DNA from: Panonychus citri
Taxonomy: Eukaryota > Arthropoda > Arachnida > Trombidiformes > Tetranychidae
DNA: 64,000 nucleotides
Direction of reading: 5' to 3'
Assembly: GCF_014898815.1 (NCBI RefSeq)
Contig: NW_026515482.1
Location: forward strand, 1,426,001-1,490,000
Shown here in pieces: positions 37,701-49,765 of the stretch (position 1 is the first letter of the stretch; the number at the start of each line of letters is the position of its first letter). Both the position numbers and the translations under genes were made by a program. Under the pieces are notes generated by a model. That model saw only the letters and a program-made list of their open reading frames with translations. It searched no databases and was not told the DNA's origin.

Positions 37701-38322
37701 CGAAAAGGTTTGTTATAGTGTTATCATTATGAGAGTCACTTTTTGGTTGATCAGTTGATGATGTGGAGGAGGATGGACAAAAAAAGGATGAGGATGATGA
37801 TTAGACAAGAAAAAGGATGAAACTGACCAGAAGACAATAACAAGAGTCCTCTTTATATTTATTAATAAAATGTAAATCAAGTGAATCTTTTATTATTATT
37901 TTGCTTCTTCAACCAAAAGTCACTATTAGTTTTTTGTTTGTTTGTTTGTATTCAACAAAAACTGACATCTTTTTGCTTCAAACAATATCAATTCCTGGTC
38001 AGCTTCTTACTGACCATCATTATGATGATTCTCATGATTATCATCATCTCTTATTTACCCTTTATTATCATTATTATTATTATTCCTTTAACGGTAATTA
38101 CTTGAATATGTGTTTTTTTCTTCTCCATCTCATCTTCCTTTGATTTCATAATGGTCATCGAATCATCATCATCATATTTTTATGCAAATGATGAAGATGA
38201 TATAAGATAAAGAGAGAGAAAGAGAGAGTGAGAGTGAGAGAGTATTATGGAAAATTGTCAGCAAGAATGTTGATCAAAAGTCAATTAGATGATAGATAAT
38301 ATCATGTTTCTTATATTGGAAG

Positions 38323-38358
<36 letters not shown>

Positions 38359-41272
38359 GTCATTCTTGGATGTAGTTAAGGTGGAAGAATAAAATGGAAG
38401 ATAATGATGATAAAAATGATAATATATATAGATGAAGAGATAGAGAATAGAGATGAGAAGATGAAGATGAAGATGAAGATGGAGATGGGGAGAGAAAAGG
38501 AGGACAAAAGGACAAGATGCATATAATAATCATCTTATTGGTTCAATGGTAATGATGATAATAGAAGACGATAAGGGTGATGATTGGGTGTTATAACTGA
38601 TGCAGGCACAAAGCATTAGCATCCTCATCTTTTACCTGGTATAAAATTTTATATAGGACCCAAGGATCCGCATCTTTTTTATATATAAATATAATGCTCA
38701 GACTCCCTTTTATTATATTCCTAGGATTTTATCTCATGGGCAATATATATATATATTTGGTGATGATAGAGAATTGGAAGATGATAAAGATGAAAAGAAT
38801 AGCAAAAACTAAGAGAAAACGAAAGGGAGAGAGAAAAGATTTCCCTTTTTTCTTCTTCTAAGAAGATGGTTGTTATTAAAGAAAATAAAAGGATAACATA
38901 GACTTTTCCCACTCCCACTCTTTCTCCCTCTCACTCACTCATTCATTCACTTTCTCTCTCCTTCTAATCAAGAAAACAATCGGACTTCATTTTGAGCGAG
39001 CCATTGGTCAGTTGCAATTCTCATTGAGTTTCCCATAGGAGTTTCAGCTGGAATAAAGCTTTTTGAGTAAAAGATGAAGATGAAAATGATAATGGTGATG
39101 AACAAAAAAATCATATTATATAAGTGTATTTGTGTGTATGTGTGGATAAATATAGAAAGATGTTATTGCTAGAATGATAAATATTACAAAGGTAAAGAAG
39201 TGAAAGATGAAAAGTGAAAAAAAAGGATGCGGATGATGAAAAAAAGGGTAAAATTGCTGATGTAATAAAAGTTTTTCCTCTTTCTTTTCATCTTTTATCC
39301 TTTTATCAACACACCAAAATGAAACATTGCAACAACATCAACAACAACTATAACAGTAAGAGTAACAGTAACAAGCATTAAAATATCACATAAGACAAAC
39401 AGACACGCATATACAATGGTTACAACCAATAATCACAAAAGTAAATCAATAGTCACACATGACAGAGGGAGGAGGAAGATGAAGGGAGGAAAAGAGTGAG
39501 AGAGAGAGAGAGAGAGAGTGAAAGAGAAAGCAAGATATGGAAAGTAAGTATGCAAGGAGGATAAAAATAGTAACTTTTGCACGAGCTGATGAGAGAGAGA
39601 GAGAATGAGGGAGAAAAAAGGGAGAGTGGACAACGTCCAGTGGCACAAGGCACGAGCTGCTTTTGACCTTTGGAAAAGGTTGTGAGTGAAAGGATTGTGT
39701 TGCTATATATATACATGTGGCAGTGTGTCTGTTTGTGCTCTGTCTAACTGACCAAGGGTCAAGCGTGCAAAAGGGGGAAAGTTAAAGGGTAACCAAGCAA
39801 AGGAAGAAAAATGCTTAGGTGAAAGAGAAAGAGAGAGAGAGAGAGAGAGGAAGCGGAAAAGAAGAGAAAACAGAGGATAACGATGATGGATAAGAAGATA
39901 GAGAAGAAAAGGTGAACGTATGGTCATCAAGCGGTCGAAAGTAAATTATGGTCACAATTGACAGAAGATAAAGAATAAGAAGAGAAAGAAAGTTAGAAGA
40001 TGAATAAGAAAAAAGTGAAAGAGGTAAAAAAAGAGAGAAAATTGAAAGAAGAAAAAACAGTTTTCTTTTTTTTCGATGACCATCATTTCACTTTTTTGCT
40101 TCAATGTCTTTTTTTGTCGTTACTTTTCATCTTCTTCCTCCTCCTCTTTCTTATGCTGAACTTATGTCTTTCTCTCTCTCTCTCCACCCTCTCATCTTTT
40201 CTGCTTCTTACTATTTTCATCCTCATCCTCATCATCATCATCTCTCTCTCTCTCTCTCTTTCCTTTTGTAGCCCTTTTTTTAGCCCTTTTAAAAGTTTCT
40301 ATTTTTTTCTCTTCCCAAAGGAAATCAGCTTAGAAATCTGGTCATCGCATTCTTGTTGTTGACGATTTACCGGAGAACAAAAAAAGAGTTTCTTTCTTTT
40401 CTTTCCTTCATCTTCCTTTCATCTTCCATGTGTTTTTATTCACTTGGAGTGAAAACTTACCATAAACCGATAGAATAATGATAACTTTTAATGATCATGA
40501 TTCGCTTCAAGAGAAAGGCGATTATTCATTGAGAAAAACTTTTCCTTCAATTCTGCAAAACAACATATTATTAACTTCAATTTAAATCGAACACAAAAAA
40601 GTGACCTGATAATCGACTAAACTTTTTCTATCCTCGACTTTTGATGAATCGTCTAGAAATTAATCAACTGATTATCTCCTCTTATTGTTGCTAATGTATA
40701 ACCGATTAATTGAATATATAAATATAACAATAAGAGTTAAATTGTCATTATCAAGATGACCAATATAATGAATGGATAACAATGAATTGGTCAAAAAGAG
40801 TGACCAATATATTTAATTTTAACGTCGAAAATATAATAGAAGTGAAAAAGAGATGCGATTTGATATTGAAAATCATATGGGAACAAGGAGGTAACCTGAA
40901 TGTATTAATAAAAAGAGTTGATGACCAGTGTGTTCCAATGACCGAGAGAGAGAGAGAGATGATAAAATATGATATAAAGAAGATATATAAATATATCTCT
41001 GTGAATATAAATGATTATTATTTTCTTGATAAATATGTTATATTCATAGATGATGATGATGATGATAACGGGAATGAACGAGTTGGGAAGAAGAAAAAAA
41101 TTTCTCTCAACCAAATTGACCTATTATTATTAACCATTGGTCAAGATAAATATATATGCATATGATATGATTATCATAATGATGACCATTATCATCTTTA
41201 TCATATTATATTAACCATCATTATAATTATTTTCATTATAAATCAACATTAGTGTAGCAAAGATAACAATAC

Positions 41273-41274
<2 letters not shown>

Positions 41275-41316
<42 letters not shown>
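41275..41316. repeat. (AG)n microsatellite, 42 bp
   Basis: Uninterrupted AG dinucleotide array, followed at 41390-41425 by an ATCTTC hexanucleotide array. Confidence 0.98.
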
Positions 41317-41318
<2 letters not shown>

Positions 41319-44300
41319 ATATGTATACATGGAAAAAGCAGAAAAAAAGTCATTGGATGAGAGAAAAAATCATAAATTTTATCATCATAATCATCTTCAT
41401 CTTCATCTTCATCTTCATCTTCATTCTCATCATGATACATTTATTGCATAATATTATGATGAGAGAGTAAAAAAGTAAACTTTGCAATTATTGTGTTTGT
41501 TTTTTTGCTTGTATCAGTTTTTTCTTGTTTATTTTTCTTAAAAATTGCATCAATTCTTCATGTTAGAACTTTTTTTCGTTTCTTTTTTTCACCAAAATTT
41601 TTCGTTTTCCTGGCAAAGTTTCACTTCCTTCAAAACCCTGGGGTCGGCATCTCCAATAACACATGAGAGAGACAGAGAGGAGAGAGAGAGAGTTACCACA
41701 ACTAGAGGCTAATTTTAACACGCGAACAAGATGAATGCCTTTTCTCTGGTTCCTCCATCTTTTTAACAACAACAGAAAAAAATAGTAACCTTTTTGCAAA
41801 ATGCCATCATCACCCCGACTCTATATTGACCTCTATCGACTGGGTCTCGTTTGTCAGTCTGTTTTTACTGCAAAGGGGCAGAGAAATACACAGTTGATCT
41901 CTGATCTCTGTTATTGACCTGTGTGACCTGTATAAATGCTATTTGTGTATCTCTTTCTCTCTCTCTCTCTCTCCCCTCACTCTTTCCTTCACCATATTTC
42001 TTGGTTTTCTTTCTTCATCCTTTGAGCTTTTTTCTTCATCTTCTTCTTGCTTGTTGTGTATTGATACATGAGCATATGGGGTGGGGAGGGTGGACACAAA
42101 CAACAGTTACACAAAAAAAAGTTAATTTTAACATCAACAAAATGATCATAATTCTTTTAATTGTGTAGTTAACTTTCACAATTTACTCTTTCTCTTTTAC
42201 TCACTCTCTCTCTCTACCTCCCTCTCTCACTCGTTCGGAGCTCATTGTGCTCAAAAGAGATGATGGAAAGATGGAAGTGAGCCAGCAATTGACAAAGAAT
42301 ATGAAGAAAAAGTAATGCAAGGATGACGGTGATAAAGATGAAGAAAAGGATGGAGAGAGAGAGAGAGAGAGAGTGAGTGAGAGAGACCATAGCGTCTCAG
42401 GTTTGTCTCTTCAGAGGTAATACAAATAAAGTTGCGTTATGTGTTTACGCTGAAAAGAAAATGCGAAAAGAAAAAAAGTTTTCACATTCTATTTTCTTTT
42501 AAATGTTTTTTTATTACTTTCCAATGATAATATTTGAATGGTCAGTCAAAGAGAAATAAAGAGAGAGAGAGAGAGAGAGAGATGGACACATTAAGAACAC
42601 TTATTGAACAATGACCAAAGGTAAACTATTGTCCATTGTCCATGTCACGCTTTTTTTATATTCTTTTCACTCCCACCATGTGATATAATCGCCATCATCA
42701 CAATAAACGATCAAGATGCTGATGGAATGCAATTTATTATCTGGGTTAATTAATGGATAGAATTTTTTTCTTCCTCATCTTCTTTTCATGTCTGCTTTTA
42801 TCTTCATCCTTTTTTTTTCTTACACATTGGAAGATGATGATGATGATAAGGATGAGGATAAAATTTAAATAAAGAGATAAAAATGAAAAATATTTCAGAG
42901 AAACAAAAAACTAACGGTAACGTAATTATCTTTATGATGACAGTTATCAATTACAGTCAAGTTAAAGGTTATCATTAGGAGAGGAAGAGGTTTAAAAAGA
43001 TAACAGATGATGATCAATTACCATCATCATCATCCTCTTCATCACCATAATCTTAATCATCCTTATAATCATGATAATCTATTATGAAGAGATGACCATT
43101 TGATACTAAAAAGAGGAGAAACTTTAATTTTTTCAAATTACCCAATATTATCCAATGGTAAGAGATTAACATTAATAAACTCATAACTTTTTATTAGCCT
43201 CTTATGCTGTTCAATCATCACCATCATCATAATACAATTTGTAACTTAAAATCATTGGTCATCCAAGGTTATTATCAATTCTGTTTCCGGTTAAATGTAG
43301 TGAAAATTGGGTGAAAAAAACTGAGGAGAGAGAGAGAGAGAGAAACAATAAAGTGAGGAGAGAAAGTAACTGTTTATCATCATTCTTCATCATCTTTTAC
43401 TCTTCTTCTTTACTGATCCACCGAGAGAGTAAATGAGAGAGAAAGAGAGAGAGAGAGAGTGAGAGAGATGCCAAAGAGGGTTGAAGATATTATCTATTGG
43501 ATAATGAAGGTCCTGTCAAAATACAGTGACGAAGATGAAGAGGATGGAGAAGATGAAGAGAGAGAGAGAAAAATGAATGATGAAAAAGATGTAGACAGAG
43601 AAGAAGATGAAGATGAAGAAAGGGAAGAAAGTAAAAGGTATAAACAAGAAAAACAACTTTTACCTGATTTTCAAAGTTCTCTATGTATTTATATTTGTCT
43701 CTCTACTTAAATACAGGGTAGACTACATGTGTTCATGTGAGGAGGAGGATGAGGAGGAGGTGGGATGTCAGATGAAGATGATTATGATGGTCAAGAAACA
43801 AACAGAGCGAATCCCATCAATCAGGTAACAGTTTCTTACCTTTATATTAATATTTTTAAAGAGAAACATTTTTTTTTTCTTCAAGAAAAAAAAGGTAAGG
43901 GTTAATTACAGAAAACAAGACAGAAAATGAGAGAGAGAGAGAGAGTGAGAGAGAAAAAAACTATTATTATCAAAGGTGTATCACATTTTGTTGTTCGTTG
44001 TTGCTGTTGTTGTACCTTTGCAATTGACATGAAAGAGAGACTGACCAGTTCGATAATAGAATTAGAACTTTTTTTTTCTTCTTTTTTCTCTTTATATTCC
44101 TTTTTTATTCTCAATTCTTTTGATACCGTTTTTACAGTTCTATGTTAATAGATTACGTTATCAGCTGTGTTTACAAGTTGAAAGCTACTGAAAGCGTTTA
44201 TAACACACAAATGTGTCGATTTTTACTATATACGTACGTGAATAAATGTCGATTGTGGGTCTAGATTTTCAAAAGTGTGGACAAACTGATGTCTGTTGTC

Positions 44301-46613
44301 TGAGAAAAAAGAAAGAGTTTAGAAAAATGAAAAGAGTGGGGTAATGGGGAGGTGGAGAGAGAGAGAGAGAGAGAGAGAGACCCACTGGTGGGCCAGCCGT
44401 GTGCCCATTGGCCTTGTGTCTGCGTTTATCATCATCATCGTTTATGAGCCTTTACTATTGATAATTTTACTGCTGTTGCTTTTTACTTTACTTGTTGTTC
44501 TTGTTGTTGATATGTTTCATGGCTTCTGTTGTTGTTGTTGTTGTTGTTGTTGAGCCTGGTTAAGAAAATTGTAAAGAGACTGATGGTCAGTGATGGTCAA
44601 CGATGGTAAAGTACTTGTAAATCTTATATCTAAATAGATGAAAATAAAAAAATGCAAATGTTAAAAGTGTCCAAAGGGATAAAAAGATAAGTGAGAGAAA
44701 AAAATCTCTCTCTCTCTCTTTCCATTTCTTAATCTTTCTTTTCTTATATATTCTCTTTTTTTAAGACTCCCTCCCTCATCCTCCTCCTTCTCATCATCAC
44801 AATCACCATAATCATAATCATCATCATCATCATCATCATCTATTTTTTGGCTTATACTGTGTCCATTTACAGACACTGGACACAAAAGGTTAGCTCTTTT
44901 AGCTGGACAAACCTGAACAGGTAAACAAAAAGCAAGCCCATCATCCTAATCGGACACGGAGCCATCATTATGAGGTCACCAATCGGTAACTAAAAACAGA
45001 TAACAAATGATAATCCGATGAGGAGGAAAATAATAATAATAATAATGCTCTTAATCAACTTGGGATTAAGGAAAACAATTAACCAACAAAAGCAAGAAAA
45101 AAAAATACTATGTATTTATATTATCATAATAATAATCAAGTTTGTTGATGATTGATGATTTATCTGGTATAAGGTGTCAGTTGAAAAATCAACCCTTTAT
45201 TATTAATTGTTAACGATTGTTACGTTGAACATATTTGATTGTTACAGTTAATAACATTATTAAAAGGGTTGATTGTGATATTCAAGTGTATTGTTTACCC
45301 GGAATATGTAAAAAAAAGGAGTAAAAATGAATCCATCAAACTGGACAATACCCTTAATGGTCAAAAGGTCGAGGTGTAATAATATATAAGTGCTAATGTA
45401 ATGGTATCAATATCAATGGTTAACAGTTTGATAAATGATTGATCAACTTTTCTTAGCATTTTTTTATCATCATTATCATCATCATCCCACCTCCAACCTC
45501 CGCCTTTCCTTTTTTTTACCCATCAAGTTACATTTGTATACATAATCATCATCATAATCATCATCATTATCATCATCAATTCAATCAAAATCTCCCCTTC
45601 GATATCATTAATATGGTAACTGTATCAATAGGAAGTGTAACTGTTGATTACTTTTTTATATGTTGATTACAATTTAGATTTTGACTCTCAAGTGATTAAC
45701 AATCTTGTTATTATTGTAAATATCACAACACTTCATTGATGATGAAAATTGATGATGATGATGATGATAAAAAAAGGGTTTCTCTTTACAAAATGATCCA
45801 AACAAAATCGATAACAGAAAGAAGGGGAAAAAAGTTCTAATCGAAAGATCGAAAAACTTTTTTTTCCCAATTACAACTTTTTTGTTCCACGACAAAGTTT
45901 TATTTTCCTTATTTTCTAATTATCTTGACAATTACAATTGTAATAAACTAATTGTTGATCAATTATTGAGTCAATTCATTTGATGATTTTTCGTTTCTTT
46001 TCCTGATTGATTGGGATAATTTTTTTCCTCTCCTTCATTTTTATATTAATATCATTCTGATAAAAGTTAAACATTGATTAGTTGATAATGATAATTATCC
46101 GATGATATATAAATTATATTAATGTTTAGTTACTGATAATGATAAAAATGTAACTGACCACTGGACAATCAATGTAATACATTGATTTATGGTGAGAAAA
46201 CACTGATAATGATTTAAATGGTAACTGTTCAAATGTAAACATTGATTTTTTCATTCATTTCATTTGATTAAATTTACTTTGAGCAAATGTACAATTGTAA
46301 TAATCAATTTGTTGTTTTCAATGAGATTCACAAGTAAAAATTTTCACACTTCCTGAAACCATTAGTGAGTCTCCACCCTGAGTACTATCACTCCCACCCT
46401 AAGTGTACCGTCCAGTCTGATGGTCAATGTATGTATATGTTTAAAAATACAGTAAATGTTTGTATTTGTTTGACTGACCGTTCATTAGAAAGTGCTATTA
46501 TTGCTTAACTGACCAAGGACAAGGTCAAGTTAATAGGAAATTTATGCAAAAGATTAAAAATAATGAGAGAGAACAATTTTTTTGCTCTTCTTTAGATGGA
46601 CATCGAGGTGTGG

Positions 46614-46615
<2 letters not shown>

Positions 46616-46649
<34 letters not shown>
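46616..46649. repeat. (GA)n microsatellite
   Basis: Uninterrupted GA array of about 34 bp in the desert. Confidence 0.95.
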
Positions 46650-46652
<3 letters not shown>

Positions 46653-49322
46653 TCAACAATTGGACAGATTTTTTTCTTATAATGGTGATGATTATGACAA
46701 CACAACAACTGAATTAAATAAACACACAGAAAGTGTGAATTTGTAGTTGTGGGTGCGAGTGAGTGTGGGGTGGGGTTGATACTTTCTCCCTCTCTTGTCA
46801 ATAAATAAATCATTGGTCAGTAATAATTGTTAATAACAATAAATAAATCTAATGAATAAGGAACAAAAAATAATAATAATAATCATAATAATCATTTGAA
46901 TGGTCAAGGCAAAAAAAAATAGGAAAAAAGGAAACAAAATTTATCTTCAAATGGCTAATTTAAAAAGTTTCAGCGAGAGGACAGTTGTCCAGTACTGATA
47001 CTGACCATTAGATTAAGATCATGAAACAAACGGTACTTTTCAATTATGACAAAATTTACCTCCTCCCACATATTACCTACAATCATTTTCACCTCTCATT
47101 GACAATTTACTTCATCATAATATATTATTATGCATCTTTGTTAATAATTTATCATCATTTCAATGGTCAGTATTTTCTGTGCTTTCATTGACCATCACTC
47201 CCGATATTTAATAACAATGATAATCTTTGCCTCCCACACTTTTCATTGTCATCAATTGTCCTCATCATCTTTCGTCCTAACGTTATGTAATCGGAGGTAA
47301 TAGTTGAACGTTTGAGAGGACGGAGGAAGAGGAAGTGACCACATGAGAAAGAGAGAGAGAGAGAGAGAGAGAAACAAAATCGAATTTGTTTTTTTCTTTT
47401 TTACAGTTATCCCAATTTTCCACTCCCAATGTCACCTTTATCTCACACCTTTCTTTTTTTCTATTCTCTTCTTCTTATTTCCCTTTCATCTTCATCAAGA
47501 TCATCTTCCTTGTTTCCCTTTTTTTACTTCCCTTGTATTGGTCATCCTCATCTTTGTTGATGTCCTGTTGTGATTGACGCGTGGATATAAAGTTAACTTG
47601 GACTTTGAATATAAATGACAATAAACTATAATAATAATGATTAAGGATAAAAAAAAGTGAGACCATGAAAAGAGAGAGAGAAAGAAAGAAAGATAAAGTC
47701 CGGTAAAGGTCATCGTGAGATTAAGTGACCACTAATTATGTCCATTGACCATTTTACGTCCACTGGACATTATTATGTCTTCATCAACTAATGTTGTTGT
47801 TGTTGTTGATCAATTGAAATGAAAAAAAGTAAAATTTAATCATCACCTCCCTCACTCCTCCTACAATTTAATACTTGATGATACAGTTAAGTTGACCAGT
47901 GATTATGATTAATAACAATGTTGTAATCTCATGTATTTGATACACAATTAACACACCTCGACATTTTTACATGAAATCAAGACGGAAGAGGGAGGAGAGA
48001 GAGAGAGAGAGATGAAGATGAAGATGAAGATAAAGATACAAAAAAAATAGGAGGAGTTGATAATGTAAATAAGCACAAGAAAACAACAATGGAAACATTT
48101 TTTACAGTTACTTTTACGCATCATCATGTTATCAATTTTAATTGGTAACAATTAACTGTATCGTTAATATGATAACTACTGTCACCTCCTCAATCTTGCC
48201 AAGGGTTATCCCCATCAGCCTCTCCTCTTTGTTTCACTCACCCCACCAGAAACAAATTAATCTTAATCCAACAACAATTTGTGAGTTAAATTATTTAACC
48301 CTCATCAACAACATGGAAATAGTTAATTACAATTAATCAAGTAACCAAGAATGTGCAAATCATTTAATTCTGATTGCAGGCACAAAAATGAATTGAATGT
48401 TATTCAACAACAACAACAAAAAATGGCTCAAAAAATTAACTTCAAGTTACAACAAAAAAAAAGCTTAGCTGGTTAGTTTTGATTAGTTAAAATTAGATTG
48501 TTAGTTGTTGAGTGTTGGAAAGTTAATTTAGTTACAATGGTTTTAAATTAAAAATATTTTTCTCCTCGTTTTCATGTTGATTCAAATGTAAGGATTAAAT
48601 TACAATTAAGTTTCCTCTCACGATTAACAGAGGTGGTAGATGATCAAATTGGAGAAATCTAATTGTCATCTAATTGTTGAATATCTACTTGGATTACGCC
48701 TCACAATTGTGAGAGTTAATTGACTTGGAAGAGAGAGAAAAATTAATCACAATTACAGTTGTAATTAGTGATTTTTACTTTCAATTTCTCATCTTTATAA
48801 GTTGATAAAGTTAATTGTGAAAAGAAAAAGTTAATCTTATTACAATTAAAGATGATTATTTGACAATTGATTCAACATGATTCAGGATGTTCAAGTTTCA
48901 TCATTAGCTGTATATATGTTATTTTATTATAATAATTCATTCAAGTGACAATTCAATGATATAGTAATTCATCCTTATCTTCATCATTATCTTCATTATC
49001 TTCATCAGTATCAATATCAGCGATAATCAACAGCGATTGAATTGGAACATGAATCGAGGATGGAAAAAGAGCAGAAACCGGATCTTCTCTGTGGATTTGA
49101 TTATTATTATTATTATCATTATCAATATGATGAACCAATCATATATTTTATGGTGAATAAACAGGAAAATTGAAAGAGAAAAGCAAATAGGAAGATGGAT
49201 TGAGAGAGGAAGAGAGAGAAAAAAAAGAGAGAAGTTCTCAGATGAAGAGGGCACAAAATATTTGATGAAAGATTGTAAATGAATTTTTGATGATTTAAAT
49301 TTGTGGTTGGTTCGTCTTCCTA

Positions 49323-49371
49323 TCAGTCGTCATCAGGAGCATCGAGATCTCTATAATTTCTTGTCTTTATT
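49323..49371 (-). CDS. SRRT: Alternative last exon B of ARS2
   Basis: On the minus strand an acceptor (TTTCAG) ends at 49372. The following 49 bp complete the codon left open by the ARS2 donor at 49958/49959 (two bases AG carried over). They encode IKTRNYRDLDAPDDD and a TGA stop. YRDLDAPDD is the conserved C-terminal signature of animal ARS2. It is phase-compatible with the same donor as exon A (49766-49826), so the two exons look like alternative termini, giving about 964 residues with this one. Splicing was not observed, only inferred. Confidence 0.65.
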
Positions 49372-49765
49372 CTGAAACATTAACATCGTCAATAAAATGT
49401 CAATATTAATGTATTGTTGTTAAATTTTGTGTTAATCAAAATCGATACAAGACAACAATCATTTCTTTTTTCGAAAGTCATTAACTGGTAATATTAATAC
49501 TAAATAGTGAACGAGATCTCAATCGAATCTGAAAACAACTGATAGCTCCGGTTTTCAATGTCAAAATACAAGTTGATTTCCTTTTTGTAATAATAATCTT
49601 TTCTTTGTGTGGGACCAAGGGAGAGAGAATGAGAGATATTATGGTTACTCAGGTTTAGATTTAAATTTACGATCCTTTTCTTGTGATCTGGAAAGGCCTT
49701 TAAAGTATCTTGTTGCCTTGTCAATTCTCATGGATGGAAGGGAATTTATCTTGATGTCTCTTTAA

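Larger units (their letters stand above)
31318..39560. other. Gene desert, part 2
   Basis: Low-complexity DNA dominated by CT/GA, ATC/GAT and TTA runs. Examples are the 49-bp (CT)n at 31695-31743, GA tracts near 34736-34782, 36250-36276 and 38328-38355, and GATGAT arrays near 37520. All open frames are Ser/Leu/Phe/His-rich products of these repeats. I find no exon with recognisable protein similarity. Confidence 0.5.
28900..47900. promoter_or_regulatory. Domain dense in the hexamer TGACCA/TGGTCA (candidate cis-regulatory landscape)
   Basis: By eye I count about 65 occurrences of TGACCA or TGGTCA in these 19 kb, roughly one per 290 bp. About 6 would be expected from base composition (about 31% GC). 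Many are extended as ACTGACCA, TGACCAGT or TGACCATT. The hexamer is also present at 24.8-25.9 kb on the other side of the hunchback-like gene. It is scarce in 0-24 kb and 48-61 kb. Function is unknown. A transcription-factor site cluster serving the hunchback-like gene is an inference. Confidence 0.4.
39561..49322. other. Gene desert, part 3, up to ARS2
   Basis: Continuation of the low-complexity desert: (AG)n at 41275-41316, GA arrays near 42352, 42562, 43328, 44357, 46616, 47345 and 48000, and many ATC/GAT arrays. Short GC-richer islands stand out at about 39590-39790, 41610-41900 and 44370-44430. A 127-codon open frame at 40782-41165 and an acidic one at 43459-43710 run through GA/GAT repeats and were not accepted as genes. 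Confidence 0.5.

Noticed and set aside
38640..38760. TATATA-rich patch considered as a core promoter
   Set aside because: No downstream exon or other promoter signal. AT-rich repeats are common in this region.
40782..41165. 127-codon open frame on the plus strand in the desert
   Set aside because: It runs through GA and GAT repeats (ERERE, DDDDDD), has no recognised domain or splice context, and looks like a chance frame in AT-rich DNA.
43459..43710. Acidic/basic 83-codon open frame
   Set aside because: Composed almost entirely of GAGA/GATGAA repeat translation.
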